NCBI GenBank assembly: GCA_025504975.1
Contig: JANUWI010000001.1
Location: forward strand, 3,906,001 to 3,970,000
DNA: 64,000 bases
Source of the DNA: Plenodomus lindquistii
Lineage: Eukaryota; Ascomycota; Dothideomycetes; Pleosporales; Leptosphaeriaceae
Direction: 5' to 3'
Part shown: positions 10,870 to 22,712 of the stretch, in pieces
Layout: each line of letters begins with the position of its first letter
Position numbering within the stretch: position 1 is the first letter of the stretch
Notes under the pieces: model-generated
Seen by the model: the letters and a program-made list of their open reading frames with translations, nothing else
Database searches by the model: none
Told to the model about the DNA's origin: nothing
Position numbers and translations under genes: made by a program

Positions 10870-12343
10870 AGGGCAGCACACCATATATATTGGATATCAT
10901 AGGTAGTACGTCGGATACTTTATCGTGGTAGATCAAGTCCCCACATTCTGAGAAGTACAAAGTCTTGTTAGTGACAAAACACTTTTTGTACACACTCTTT
11001 CTATGGTCTCTCTGCCTCCTTGAAATGAACCTTATGTTATTCCCTTACAGCCCATACCTAGACTACGATACCGCCCTCTCTTGACAATCACCCCTACAAA
11101 CCTGCTCCCAAAACACTCCTATCTCACGGGCCCATAGCCACAGCCAATCCTCAGTCACCGCATCCTATACCGCCTATCCTAAATCACCGTCTTCTCCAGA
11201 CGACCGTCCAACCTGTTATACTATCTATCGTAGACCGCTACTGCATCTTACACCACCATCGCAACTTGAACCATCACTACATGACAGGCCCCTTTACCCA
11301 CTACGCTACCCTACACCTCCCTCTCTGAGCTACACCTCCACCTACCGCTCCAATCTTCCACCCCCCCCTCTCCGTCTGAACCCACCCCATCCCAACCTGC
11401 CCCTCCGCTACCCTTACCTCCCCTATCACCCCGCCGCTACCCTACCACTATTCCTCTAATCCCTTCTCCCACCCCCTCCCCTCTAACCACACAACCGAAA
11501 TTCTATAGATCCTTCAACTCACTCACGATTCGATTGCATCACGTATGGAGTTACCTACCATATGCTTACTTTTAATGTTCTTCCTGGCTACGGTTTAGCA
11601 TAGTACACCACATCACATCTTAGGAGAGTAACGAAATGGCTTAACACAAACACACTCACACAGAGACAGAGAGAGAGCGCGCGAGAAAGAGATATCAAAA
11701 CTGAGTAATTTATATTGTATTGTATTGGTAAGACTTGGGGCGCGTGCGTGCCCGACTTAAGGTATCTCCAAGAGTACAACTAGAAGCGAGGTATCTGTTA
11801 CGTCGCCAGCTGCCCAACCTTCATCTCATACTTACCAAGACCATCCAAGTGCCTGCTATCAACATGCTTATCACTTCATCTCCGAATACCACACAAAAAC
11901 ACATCACTCAAATCATATCAACAGCAATCAAAACAACTTCAAGTCCACATCATCATCTCAATTCGTGAATTCATGTCTTTCTTCTCATCAGTGAGTCGCT
12001 CCAGCGCAGCACGCCATGTCGACTTTTGCCTTTCCCTATATCACGCCTTTGGATATACAAATACATCCGCGAAAGCTCTGGAAAGCTCTGTTTCGCTCCG
12101 TTGACACGACGCATAGCCAAACCATGCCCATGGGACAAATAACAGTACTGGAAAGAGAGAAGAACGCCTGCTGTACTCGTACAGATCGCTCGTGGGAAAA
12201 CGCAAGACAAGGCTGAAAGCATGACATGAAGGAGAAAGACATGATAGGTGGTGAAGTGACCGCCGTGATCATCCTCGCAGCACAGGCATACTTGCAGACT
12301 GAACTGAGGGTGTTGTGGATGCTGGAGTCGGACCACCCGCCCA
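10870..12343. other. Gene-free stretch with a C-rich, G-poor tract
   Basis: About 1.5 kb between the HET pseudogene and the 3' end of the scd6-like gene. From about 11041 to 11520 the plus strand is strongly C-rich and almost free of G. Near 11655-11690 there is a short GA/GC microsatellite. The last 200-300 bp probably hold the scd6-like 3' UTR. Small ORFs are not convincing. Confidence 0.5.
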
Positions 12344-14404
12344 CTAAGCAGCTGGCTGTGCTCCGAACTCTGCACCGCCTTGGCCACGAGCCGCGCCGCG
12401 GCCGCGGTATCCACCCCCAAAGCCGCGTCCACGGCCACGGCCACGACCGCGACCCCGGAAGCCACCTCTGTAGCTGTCGACACTGCCTTCACCGAACGTC
12501 TCAAAGTTCTTGCGGCGCTCCTCGGTCCGGAACTCCTGACCACGTCGACTGGCTGCTTCCTCCCTGTCTTTGAGCTCACTCGAGATGTTGTCGAAGAAGC
12601 TTGTGCCCTTGTCGTACATTGCGGCGCCAGGGATCACAACCTCCTCCTTGCCGTCTCCATTTGCGTGGCCATTTGCAGCATCTGCAGGGGGCGACGAGAC
12701 CCCCTCACCCATTGGAGAACCAGTGGCAATGGCCTCCTTGACGAGATCTTGCTTGTTGAACTTGGCATTCGCACTCTCAAAGTCGAAGTCGGTCTTGGGC
12801 ACTTCCATCTTGGGGTGTTGAGTCTGTGGGTGGCCACCACGTCCACGTCCTCCCCGCCCACGGAACTCACCAGTACCACGACCCCGGCGGCTCTGTTGTT
12901 CGCGCATGCCCTCGACCTTTTGCGCAAGGTTGTTAAGAGGATCTGAGACAGGAGCGGCAGCCTGGAGTTGGCTCTGGCTCTGACTCTGAGGTTGAGGTTG
13001 GCCCTGGCCTTTGTTCTGAAGATTCAGCTTCGCCATGGCTTCAGCCACAGCAGCATTAGCTAATTGTGTAGCATTCTGTTGCTGGGCAGCAGTTGGTGCA
13101 GCTGGCGGGGCCGCGGGTGCAGCAACAGCTTGTTGTGCGTGTGGTGCAGTCTTCGTCGCCCGTGGGCTTGGAATCGGGACCGCCGGTACAATGCGACCAC
13201 CCTTGGCACCTCCCTTTGGTGCTGGTGCTGCAGGCTGAGGGTGTGGGGGTGCAAGTGCGGCGGCAACGTCAGGCTTGGAATCGACCGGAGGAGGTGGCGG
13301 TTGCTTCGCAGCGGGCGCTGGTGCCTTGTTGGAAGCCTTGGGGGCAGCCTTTGGCTCTGCGGGCTTAGACGCGCCATCTGCCTCTGCAATCTTAGGTTGT
13401 ACAGGTGCAGCCTTTTCTTCCTTGCCGGACTGCTGGCCTTGTGGACCTGGTCCACGAGGGCCTGGCGGCGGCTGGTTCTGGTGGTGCAGACCAGGTGGGC
13501 CACCGGGCATATTGGGCGAGAAGGGACCTGGAGGTGGGACGAAGCCTTGGCCTGGTGGGAACCAACCCGGAGGTGCCCCAAACGGAGGCGGTGGCATACC
13601 AAACCCGCCAGGAGCACCTCCAGGGAATCCAGGACCGCCAGGAAAGCCTTGTGGACCGAACCTATTGGGGAATGGACCGCCGGGACCACCAGGGCCGCCA
13701 AAGGGAGGGAAGCCACCTGGTGGGAACTGGCCATGTGGTGGAAAGTTCTGCGGCGGTTGCTGTTGGCGCTGCTGGTCTTGTGAGGGGCCATCTTGGCGAG
13801 GCTGTGACTGTTGAACCTGTCGCACCCAGTACGTATTAGCTCATGATCACATATGGCTTGAATGAAGAGAATGCTTGATTGATGAGACCTCAGAAGGAAG
13901 GCAACGGAAAATATCCACACGGTTTTGCGCTCTCGGATATTGTATGATTTACATCCGAAAATGTTTAATCATCGGACTCGGGGCTGGGGATTGAGAGAGT
14001 GTGACTTACTCCGATAATGGCTGGGTCTTGCGGCATGGCAGGTGGGGCGGCCTTCTCCTTTGCGGGCTCTTCGATGCGCAAATCCTTCACGTCGCTGCCA
14101 CGGAAGACAATCTGCTCGTAGATGACGTCTGACGGCGGGTACTCGTCCTTGCCGCCCTTGCGCCCCTCGGTGCCAAACGAGCACACATTGTCTAGTGAGA
14201 CTGTGGAGGCTTCTGAGTTGATGTCGACGAGTGTCCCGACATAGCTGGACAGTCAGTCGCGTCGCCCAATTGGCCGCGCCGAAGCTGCAGACATACCGGA
14301 TATCACTCTTGGAGATGAGGGAGATGCGAGAACTAGGCGCTGCATGTCAGTGGGAGCTCCAGCTCGATGGACGAAGCTGCAACTAACCCGATGAACTCGG
14401 ACAT
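12344..14404 (-). CDS. scd6: Scd6/Lsm14-family mRNA-decay and translation-repression protein
   Basis: Exons (minus) 14388-14404, 14297-14332, 14010-14244 and 12344-13816 join in phase to 586 residues. The N-terminal LSm14 domain is spread over the three short exons: M-S-E-F-I-G, S-R-I-S-L-I-S-K-S-D-I-R, then Y-V-G-T-L-V-D-I through V-C-S-F-G-T-E-G-R and Y-E-Q-I-V-F-R-G-S-D-V-K-D-L to about residue 80. A long Pro/Gly/Gln/Ala-rich disordered middle follows. The FDF motif (D-F-D-F-E-S-A-N-A-K-F) is at about 439-449, an FFD-type box (Y-D-K-G-T-S-F-F-D-N-I-S) at about 497, a TFG-type box (R-R-K-N-F-E-T-F-G) near 531, and an RGG/RG-rich tail ends the protein. Relatives bind Dhh1/DDX6 and eIF4G and gather in P-bodies. 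Tiny 5' exons and a ~190-nt third intron are notable. Confidence 0.93.
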
Positions 14405-14736
14405 AGCTGTGGTGGAGGGGGGGTATCAAAACGGCTACAAGAGAGAAGATGAAGCTCAAGGAGATGCTGAGAAAGAGTCGTGGACGAAGAAGAAGGGGTG
14501 TGGAAGAAGCGGTGGAGAGGGGGTGGCTGTGTGGAGTGTGTAAAAGAAGGGTTGGTGGTGGCAGGCGCGATGATCGTGGGCTGAAGAAGAACTTGGCGGC
14601 CCTGGCCCTGGCGCGTTAGCGAGGGATCAAGTGGAGCTTCAGCCTCACGCCTTTACCCCACACCAACCCTCACACCTCACACCTCACACCTCACACCTCG
14701 CCCCATGCACCAACAAGTGCAGCTTCACCTGCCGCC
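14405..14736. promoter_or_regulatory. Shared promoter region between two divergent genes
   Basis: The 332-bp gap separates the start codons of the scd6-like gene (minus) and the Pex39-like gene (plus). It contains four tandem copies of the 7-mer CTCACAC at 14669-14696, close upstream of the plus-strand start. No TATA box stands out. The regulatory role is inferred from position only. Confidence 0.5.
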
Positions 14737-15385
14737 ATGAGCGTCGCCACTGATGGGTTGAACGATGTTTATGCTGCTCTTGAGTGCTATGATTGGGACA
14801 ATGACACCGAGTTTCAGTCTGGCCTCAGTGCTATCCTGGGAAGTAATAGTACGCCAGAACAGGCGACTGAGTTGGCATTACGGGCGCGATGCTTTTATTA
14901 TTCGAGGTGCTACATGATGTTCTTGCAGTGAGTGAATACATGTGCTGACTTTATACAGAAAATACAACACGCCCATAGACTTCGAATCCTACAAATCCTA
15001 CCGTCAAGCACTCAACCGCCCTCCCCCACCACCCCCCACAACCACCGGTCCCATCGCCCCCAGCATCCTCGACACGCTCCCTATATCAGACGACGCCTCA
15101 ACCTCCACAACCACATCCAGTACCAGCACCACCACTCCTACTCCCAGTACTCTTCTTCCCAAGACTAGTACTACCACCACACCACCATCAGAACAACCAG
15201 CACCATACCCCACATCCTTCGCCCACATTGTCGACCTGATTAGCAGCGGTAAGCCTATCCCGGGTATCAAGGAGATACCGCCGACGGTGCTGGAGGGACA
15301 AGGGTCGACGGCGACGAGGGAGAGGAGGAGAAAGCCTTGGGAGAAGGAGGGTGGTGGGGTGGACAAGGGGGAGGGTGGTGCGTAG
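14737..15385 (+). CDS. Small KPWE-motif protein, candidate Pex39-like peroxin
   Basis: Exons 14737-14906 and 14959-15385 give 198 residues. The ATG sits in a strong context (GCCGCCATGAGC). The N-terminal part is acidic and helical, the middle is a Pro/Thr/Ser-rich linker, and the C-terminal part holds the conserved block F-A-H-I-V-D-L-I-S-S-G-K-P-I-P-G-I-K followed by E-I-P-P-T-V-L-E-G-Q-G and R-R-R-K-P-W-E. To my knowledge this block plus KPWE is the signature of the small family recently named Pex39 (yeast Yjr012c, human C6ORF226), which assists Pex7-dependent import of PTS2 proteins into peroxisomes. The exon 1 end is the least certain point: the donor is GTGCTA (intron 52 nt). A stronger-looking GTGAGT at 14928 would leave an implausible 31-nt intron. 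Confidence 0.78.
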
Positions 15386-15815
15386 GTGGGTGGTTTGGGG
15401 TAGTGAGGTGGAGGTGAGGTGTTTGGGGGATGAGTTGAGAGAAAAAGATCAAGATGGGAGGAGGGAATGGGGGTGTGAATGGTGAGAAGATTTCGCATGG
15501 TGGATGAATGATGAAACAGAGCGACAGTTGATGATGACATTACGACGCTCAATTGCAACCACGACTACATACATACATACATACACACAACTGCTATACT
15601 ATACTATCTACACCACCACATCCACCCTCCAAAAACCAACCAAGAAAATACCAAAACCATAGGGGTATATAACAGATCCAGCCTCCCAACCTTATGACGC
15701 CCATAAATCCAGATCCCAATCAACCCCTCTCCCATCCATTGACGACATTCCCTTCTCTTTCCTTTATCTCGCCACCCCACCCCAACCCCCTAAAAGACTC
15801 AAGAAGGCGAAAAGA
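15386..15815. other. Spacer between convergent genes
   Basis: About 430 bp of shared 3' region. It holds a short ACAT microsatellite (about 15566-15590) and a C/A-rich stretch. No gene is supported. Confidence 0.45.
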
Positions 15816-18800
15816 CTACAACACCGTCTCTAAAATCCTATCCTTCAGCCCCTCAACCTCCTCCTGCACTTCCCACAACCGTCGTTGAGCATCTAGAAAC
15901 TTATTTTTCCACCCGACTTCCCCAATCCTGTCTTCGTCTTCTTTTCTTCCAACCCCACCACCACCACCACTACTTCCATCTCCCCTGCCCTCCTCCCCGC
16001 TCCCAACCTCCAACCCCTTAACCCCAAACTCCCCACTCAACCCACCAAATCCCACCGAAAAACTCACATCAAACGTTTCTTTCACCCTGCCCACCGCATC
16101 CCCATTCCCACTCCCATCATTCCCGTGTCCATTCTGATCAAGACGATCACACTCCTCCTCATCCTCAACAGGAGACTCATACCCATCCCCTCCAACCCTA
16201 TACCTCCTACACTCCACTTTCCTAACCCCACCCACTGGTCCACCAGCACCAAGTCCCACCGCACCCGCAAGACCCAGACAACTGCTAATCGCAATGGTAA
16301 GCGCGGCATCGGACATGATTTTCGCTTGTTGTGCGGGGGTAGATGTAGATGTGGATGTGGAGGATTTGGCGTAGAGAGGTGTTAGGATGGCAGAAGCTAG
16401 GGTTTTGGCTTCGTTGCCGCGGAGCCGCTTGCGCCGGCCTGAGAGGGGCGCGCGGATGAGTTCGGCGGCGAGGGCGCGGTTGAGTGTTTCCATTGGGATG
16501 GGGGAGGGGAGGACCGATGAGGCGGTGGTTTGTGTGTGAGAGGGTGATGGAGGGCGTTGTTGGGCGGGGGTTTCGGAGGGAGTGAGGGCGCCGTGGTAGG
16601 TGTGGTGGGTTGGGGCGGGGTGGTTGGTGGTGTAGTGGCTTTCGTTGCGGTGGTGGGAGACTGCGCTGTTTGTGTTTGAGGGTGGGAGGTTGGAGGCTGG
16701 AGAGTCGTTTTCTTCGCCGTTGACGAGGACGGTGGGGGTTACGAGGCGGACGACGGGGTTGCCGACGTTGGGTGGAACTTGCAGGCTTAGACGTTGTTTT
16801 TGGCCGGAGCCGAGGAGTTGGCCTTCCATTCGGGAGGGGGATATGGCAGAGGCGGGCGTGGGTGGGAAGCGGAACATGTGTTCTTGACCCGGGGGATCCG
16901 AGTGTGCACGCTCGACAATGGGTGTCAGGTTGCCGGGATTGCGGTCAATGGGCGGTCCTTCACGCGTCTTGGGGTTGGCAGGGAAGGTGACGAAAGGCCC
17001 ATCGCGAATAGAGCGATTACTGGGAGGTCGGCCTCTTAGTTTGCCAGTTGACGAAGTGTTGTTGCTGGACCAAGCTGATGATACAGCCGGGCCATGCCTC
17101 CGCCTAGCACGTGGTTTGGCACTGGACGGTGTGACGGCAGACTGTGGCTCGTCGAAGAAAGGATAAGCAGATTGGGGCGTTACTGCTGAAAGAGGATGCG
17201 GTGTTTGAGGAGTCTCTGATGTGCCGATTCGCCATCGTAGTTGTTGACCAGACATTGGTGACGCCGAGTAGGGTGTGAGATTCTTTTGGCCTAGGCGACT
17301 AGGAGCTGATGCTGCTGTCATGGCAGATGAGGGTGTAACTGCTGACACTGAGGCCCATGGATCCTGTGGGGTCAAGAACCCTCCCATGTGATGATCGGGG
17401 TGTGCACTCGTGGGATACGCGGATTGCGGTTGCAGTGCGTTGCCAAATGGTACAGACGTGTCGAGTTGAGGTCGCTTGCGAACAGGCGTGCCTTCATCAT
17501 AATCTAGATCGTCTTCGCCATCTTCCGCCTTTCGTCGTCCTCGCTTTGGCTTGAACTTGGGATCGAGAGCACGAATGGCTAAATCTTCCTCAAGTGGCAC
17601 ACCATCGCGTCCACCTTCGGGGAAAGGGTCATGCATTGGTGGTATTTGCATGTAGTAGGGGTGTTGGTTGCCCATAAGATACTCGAAAAATGCATCGACG
17701 TGCATGGCACGCATCCATCGCTGTGTAAAGTCAGGTGGGCTCGAAGACGAATTGAAGAGAACGAAAGACAACGAGACAGATGTGGGATGAGGAGATTCCA
17801 GATCTTGTTTGTCAAAAACATATGCGCTTCCAGCGCGCAGTAGCAATTTAAGAGGAATGCACCTTGCAGGCCCTGGTCATTGTCCATCATCTGAAATGAT
17901 TCGCCAATGCTGGATCGTGGCTCATGACAAGAGGCTGCGGCACAGCCATGGTGGCTCATCAGGCACCATGCAGTCGGAAGTCTTCCAGGATACGTCCGAT
18001 CGCAAAAGGCGTACCGAGGCTGAACTGTGCCGCAACTCGATGACATGCATGGCCACAACACAAAAACAAACACGAAGTCGATTGTGCCAGGTGGTGAAAT
18101 TGGGAATCAAGGTGAACAGAGACAATGGAATGGAGTGATGAATTGAATGTATTGAAATGTCGTACCTTTAACCTGACCGAATATTGCTGCACCTTTTGGG
18201 TGCTCTGCCCCTCGTCAGTGTTGGGGGGTTTAACGCCCAGGTCGAGCGCTAATTGAGTCCATGTCTTGATCTCTTTGGAGTCGAACTTGCGGATGAGTTC
18301 GAACAGCGTCCACGTGCTAAAGGCGTTTCCGTCGCTTTTGGGCGGTGTTCTGAACAATTTGACGAGTTCTGTCGTGTCGATGGTCGTGGGGAAGTTGGGG
18401 TTGCAATAGAGTATGAAGCCTGCGTAGGCATTGTCGATGGTCTCGTCGGTCACGTCGCGCGGTGGCGCATGTCGATCGTCTGGTGTATAGCCGGAGGTGA
18501 GCTGCTTTGGCTGGCTCGTGGGCGAGATGGCAGAGAAGCGCGGCGATGGGTGCGAGGACGTTGGGGGAGTCTGGGAGCTGCGCATGTCGCCATAGAAGCC
18601 GTGGGCGAGGTGGGCAGCATGGTCGGGCTGGAGGAGGTGGTTTGAAGAGGGCTGGTGGTGGTGAGGGCCCGTCGACATGGGCGCGTGTGCATTCCGGCTG
18701 GCACCTGTGCTCTGGTCCAGTCCCGGATCAATTGCTGGTACGCCGCCGCCGCCGCCGCTGCCTGGGTGCCGGAAGGGCGAGTAGGCAGGGCTGCCGCCCG

Positions 18801-18888
18801 GGCCAGCGTGGTTGTAGTGGGAGTGGGCGCCGGCCGTCAGGTGTAGAGTGTGGTCCGTCTCTGCATCGTCGCCATAGTCGACTTGCAT
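15816..18888 (-). CDS. abp2: ARS-binding protein 2 (Abp2) family, DNA-binding
   Basis: Exons (minus) 18166-18888 and 15816-17720 join in phase to 875 residues. A His/Pro/Gly-rich N-terminus leads to the conserved fungal Abp2 block: Y-A-G-F-I-L-Y-C-N-P-N-F-P, L-V-K-L-F-R-T-P-P-K-S-D-G and F-S-T-W-T-L-F-E-L-I-R-K-F-D. The block continues with T-W-T-Q-L-A-L-D-L-G-V-K-P and Q-Q-Y-S-V-R-L-K, then across the splice R-W-M-R-A-M-H-V-D-A-F-F-E-Y-L. The rest is a long low-complexity region with a basic patch (P-K-R-G-R-R-K) and a C-terminal coiled coil. Fission yeast Abp2 binds ARS elements, so a role at replication origins or in chromatin is likely. The single intron is unusually long (445 nt, GTACGA donor, ACACAG acceptor) and splits the conserved block. 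An alternative in-frame ATG lies 10 codons upstream. Confidence 0.82.
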
Positions 18889-20063
18889 GGTTCTCGGGCG
18901 CGCAGTGGCTCTATGCACAGCGCAGGGCCCGTCAGCATCTCGAGTCCAGCGCGAACAGCCCCAAACGATAGGATGCGATGCGCCCAGCGCTGGTCGCCGT
19001 GATGCGCGCTCCTCTTCCTTGCTCGAGCCTCCGCGTTCCGGTATCGAGTCGTTCGCGACGGCGGCGCGCTATGATGTCGCGCTGGTCGTCGCGGGTCTCT
19101 GGTGCGCGTGGCCGTAATTTGCCGTCGTTGGTGGAAGCTATGGCGGGTCGTTCGCTCTGTTTCGGGGACATTTTGCTGCACTTATGGCGGCTGCACAGGA
19201 ACCGGCCTATGCGGCTATTTTTGGATCGCCCGCCCCCCCCCCCCCCCCATGCCATGCACATGCACCTCCCCTCTCCCACCCATGTCGCTGCACCATCATC
19301 ACCTGCAAACTATGCCCTTCTGCCTTTCTACTGGCTGCACCACCAAGACACTCCGGCCAGTCCGCCACCGTTTGGACAAAAGGGTCCTGGTCTGTCTCGT
19401 GGTTTGGCTAGAGTGCCGTCAGGCTGAGGCCACATTGGGTCATGTCCTAGCCGAAGAGCCTCAACTCCAGTGGCGAGTCTATTCATAATCACAAGAGGTG
19501 ACTGTTCATCCTGCAGAATTGTCGGCTCAGCCCTGAGTCCATTGCCACTACTGCTCCACTACGGAACGTCGAGCTCGATTGAGCTTATTGCCAATGGGGG
19601 CAGGATGCAGCCTTATGCATGGCAGATGCTATGATATGTCTACGTGAAACCACTACATAGTCACGCTTTAACCAAGTACTGCAAAGCTTATAATAGCATC
19701 TTCTCACCAGCTGTTCGCCAACCAACCATGCATCAGAGTCCTGCTCTAAGCTTGTTTGATACGTTGCATGCCAACCAACAAGCCTATCACCAGCACTAGG
19801 CATCCGACCTTGTGGGCGGGTGAAACATAGTCACATACCAGCTATGCGGTACGTCGCCCACACTGCAGAACAACCAGCCTCGCGAGCAATCACTCGGTCT
19901 CTGGACGAGTTGCAATGACATGACGTAGCGCGTCTGGGGCGCGTTCTCACCGGGATACCGCTCGCTCATCCAAAGGAAGGCACGTCTAGACACTTTTACC
20001 CCACCAGCAGGACGTCTCTTTCAACACCCAACTACTCGATCCGAACACGAGCCTGGGTTCGCC
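18889..20063. other. Intergenic region with poly-C tract
   Basis: About 1.2 kb upstream of both the abp2-like and the F-box gene, so probably a divergent promoter region. It is GC-rich near the abp2 side. It holds a run of 16 C at 19233-19248. ORFs found here are low-complexity and lack recognisable domains. Confidence 0.45.
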
Positions 20064-21753
20064 ATGGTCGGCATCAGCGACCTGCCTCCGGAGCTGGTGC
20101 GCAATGTCACTGCATTTGTAGGCTGCTCAGATCCCATTACAGATTTCAGGACTCTGACTGCCCAATGCGCAGGTGAGGCAGACTCCCGACTTGCGTGCAA
20201 TGTGTTTGGTAAATCGTACCTTGCATGCATGCGCGGCACCGGACTTATGGGAATGGTTCGAAACCTCCCTTATGAAGACTACACAGCAGTTCGACGCCTT
20301 GACACATCACCGAAGCAACATCGTGGCACATGTCAGGGAGTTTACGCTGCTGGAAGATGGCTCGAATGACGATGCATGGGGCAGCGACAACCGCCCTCAA
20401 CTACTGCGTCTATTGACTTTCCTCACGGCCCTGCCAAGAGACACGCTCAGATATCTTCACTCGGATGTGCCAATCGATGGTGTCACGTTACAGATTGCCC
20501 TACAATCTCAACGGAGCCTCAACGACTTCCGATTGCCGTTACACCAAATTCCTGTCGAGTCGCTCCCACCTTATCTCAATAATGTGGCCTCGATCCGGGT
20601 GGATGTAAGCTCAGACCCCACACAGACTGCTGCTTGGTTTGAGCCATACAAAACTATGTTATGCAAGCTCCCACTCATCAACAGCCTAGACCTCCGCGGG
20701 ACGGCAGCACTTCACTCAAAACTCGCGCATATCGGCAATATATCGCTCGCTGGACAGCTATCAGGCCCGACACGTCTTGCTCTCCAGACACTCAGCATGT
20801 CCGAAATCGAATTGGGGCTCTCATATTCGAACCTTTTCAACTACATCGATTCCTTATCACTCACGGAGCTGAGGCTGGTTGAATGCCTGCAAATTCAGCC
20901 TCTACTTACTCATCTCATACAGAGCTTCAACTCGAATGGATCGAATCTGAAGCGTCTGGATATTGTGGAATCTTCGCGCACAGTCGTCCCTCATGTACCA
21001 GTTTCACCAACTATTTCCACTCTCCTATCGTCCTTTAAAGGCCTCAGACATTTGGCTGTGGCTACCCGTGGTTCTACACAGGTCTCGAAAGAAAGCATCA
21101 TCAATCATGCAGAAACGCTAGAGCGCTTACAAATCGACAATTCGAGCAATTCGCTGCGTCCAGCCGCGTATGGCGAGTCCGACCTTGCCGCGATCCTCAC
21201 AGCCTGTTCAAACCTTGAAGAGTTGGCAATTGAGATGGGTATACCTGTGATGGAGGACTGGTTGGGTATTCACCATGACATCTTTCAAGAGCAATCCAAC
21301 GACTTGACGGGAGAAGACGAAGCGTCTCCTTGCTCTGCCCTCTTACCCATGATCGCCAGCCATTCACGTCTACATACACTGCGCATGTTGGATCATCCAT
21401 TCATAGACTGGGATCATGATGGTAATTCAACGCGGTTCCTGACAGACCCCATTCATGGGACGCGTAGAGAGCTCGCAGCTATCATCGTCAAAGGCGTCGC
21501 AACACAAGTCTTCTGTCACCTCAGCAAAAAGGGATCACGAATCCAGACCCTGGCTTGGTGTCCTGGCTATTATACCAACATAAGGCCCACTCTAGACTCC
21601 AACGGACATGCTTGGCTTGGATACATGTACCGCAAGCAGACGACCTTCGACTTGCAGGGGAAGCAATATGTCGATGCTGCACCGCTTAGGAAATGGTGGG
21701 AGGAAATCGCGGAAGACAGCATTTTCGAATTCGTGCACTGGATCTCAGATTGA
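20064..21753 (+). CDS. F-box protein with leucine-rich-repeat-like body
   Basis: Exons 20064-20117 and 20173-21753 give 544 residues. The F-box crosses the 55-nt intron: L-P-P-E-L-V-R-N-V-T-A-F | V-R-Q-T-P-D-L-R-A-M-C-L-V-N-R, then A-A-P-D-L-W-E-W-F. The splice is supported by the decayed copy at 22713, which has its intron at the same codon. The body is a series of leucine-rich helical and strand segments typical of fungal F-box/LRR-like proteins, ending in the shared C-terminal block S-N-G-H-A-W-L-G-Y-M-Y-R-K. F-box proteins link targets to the SCF ubiquitin ligase through Skp1; the target here is unknown. The reading frame is intact. Confidence 0.85.
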
Positions 21754-22712
21754 CGGGAGCCAAGATAACGACATGTTCAGGCTGGACAACATGCTACAGA
21801 TTGCGCGGGTAGGAGATGGCTTGCACATGGACAGATGGGTTTCGCTGCACTGCATTCTGAGCGGTATATGAAATTCACAGTTCTCTAAGTAGTATCAACG
21901 ATAGTTGAATTCTCGGTAGGTATATTGTCCATAGGTGCAAGGCCAACCTTTGTATAGCATATTTCCTCCGAAATTCTGAATCACGCGACTCATACGCCAA
22001 TGGGAGTCGTGCAAGAGTGCGGGGAGCGCATTCACTCGGGTTCATTGATGCTGAAAGGACCGGACATTGAGATCGCAGTACGCCTGTCAATGATCTTATT
22101 ATGCATGAGAATCCGTAACCGCTCGATGAATCCTCGTTTTGGTGTAAGTACCACCTCTTCGCACATACGAGGGAACATTTTAGAGGTTCCATAGAGGAGG
22201 CAGCCTCAGGCCGGGCTCGTGATTGCAGGTAACTTCAGATGAAATGCAGCCAAGTCATTATTTGTCTAATGCCGTGGGAGCTCTTGATTGCGACGATGAA
22301 GCACTTTTACGCTAAGAGTATACAGCTAAGCCGCTGCTAGTAGAGTTGCCTCATCACTTTTGGTATTACTTTTCAACTTCAACACTTTATTACTTGAGGA
22401 TAGAAAGTCGTAATAGAATATACTAAGTTTGGCGTAGTAGAGGCTGACGTTAATTTTAATTGAAGATGTGTAAGAATGCGTAAAAAAAAGCATGGAGAAA
22501 GAGCTGTCACGGCACTGACAGCTTCTGCAGGATCCCTGTATTGTTCCGTCGTACAATCCGTGACGAGGGGCGGTATCAGTCTCAGCCCCCTGAACATGGC
22601 ACAAACCACCACTTTCACTAGCGCGTTCAGTCGTGACTGCCCATCTCGACGTGTCGAGCTTCCAGCAACCTACCCATTCATCACCTGCAAGCGAGAACAG
22701 TCCAACCTCACC
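21754..22712. other. Spacer between F-box gene and its copy
   Basis: No supported gene. The part from about 22300 to 22480 is AT-rich. It should contain the 3' end of the intact gene and the promoter of the copy. Confidence 0.4.

Noticed and set aside
13064..13814. Long plus-strand ORFs opposite the scd6-like gene
   Set aside because: They mirror the Pro/Gly/Gln-rich coding sequence of the minus strand.
14669..14696. Tandem CTCACAC units as a telomere or CRISPR-like array
   Set aside because: Only four 7-bp units, without spacers, in a promoter; a simple repeat explains it.
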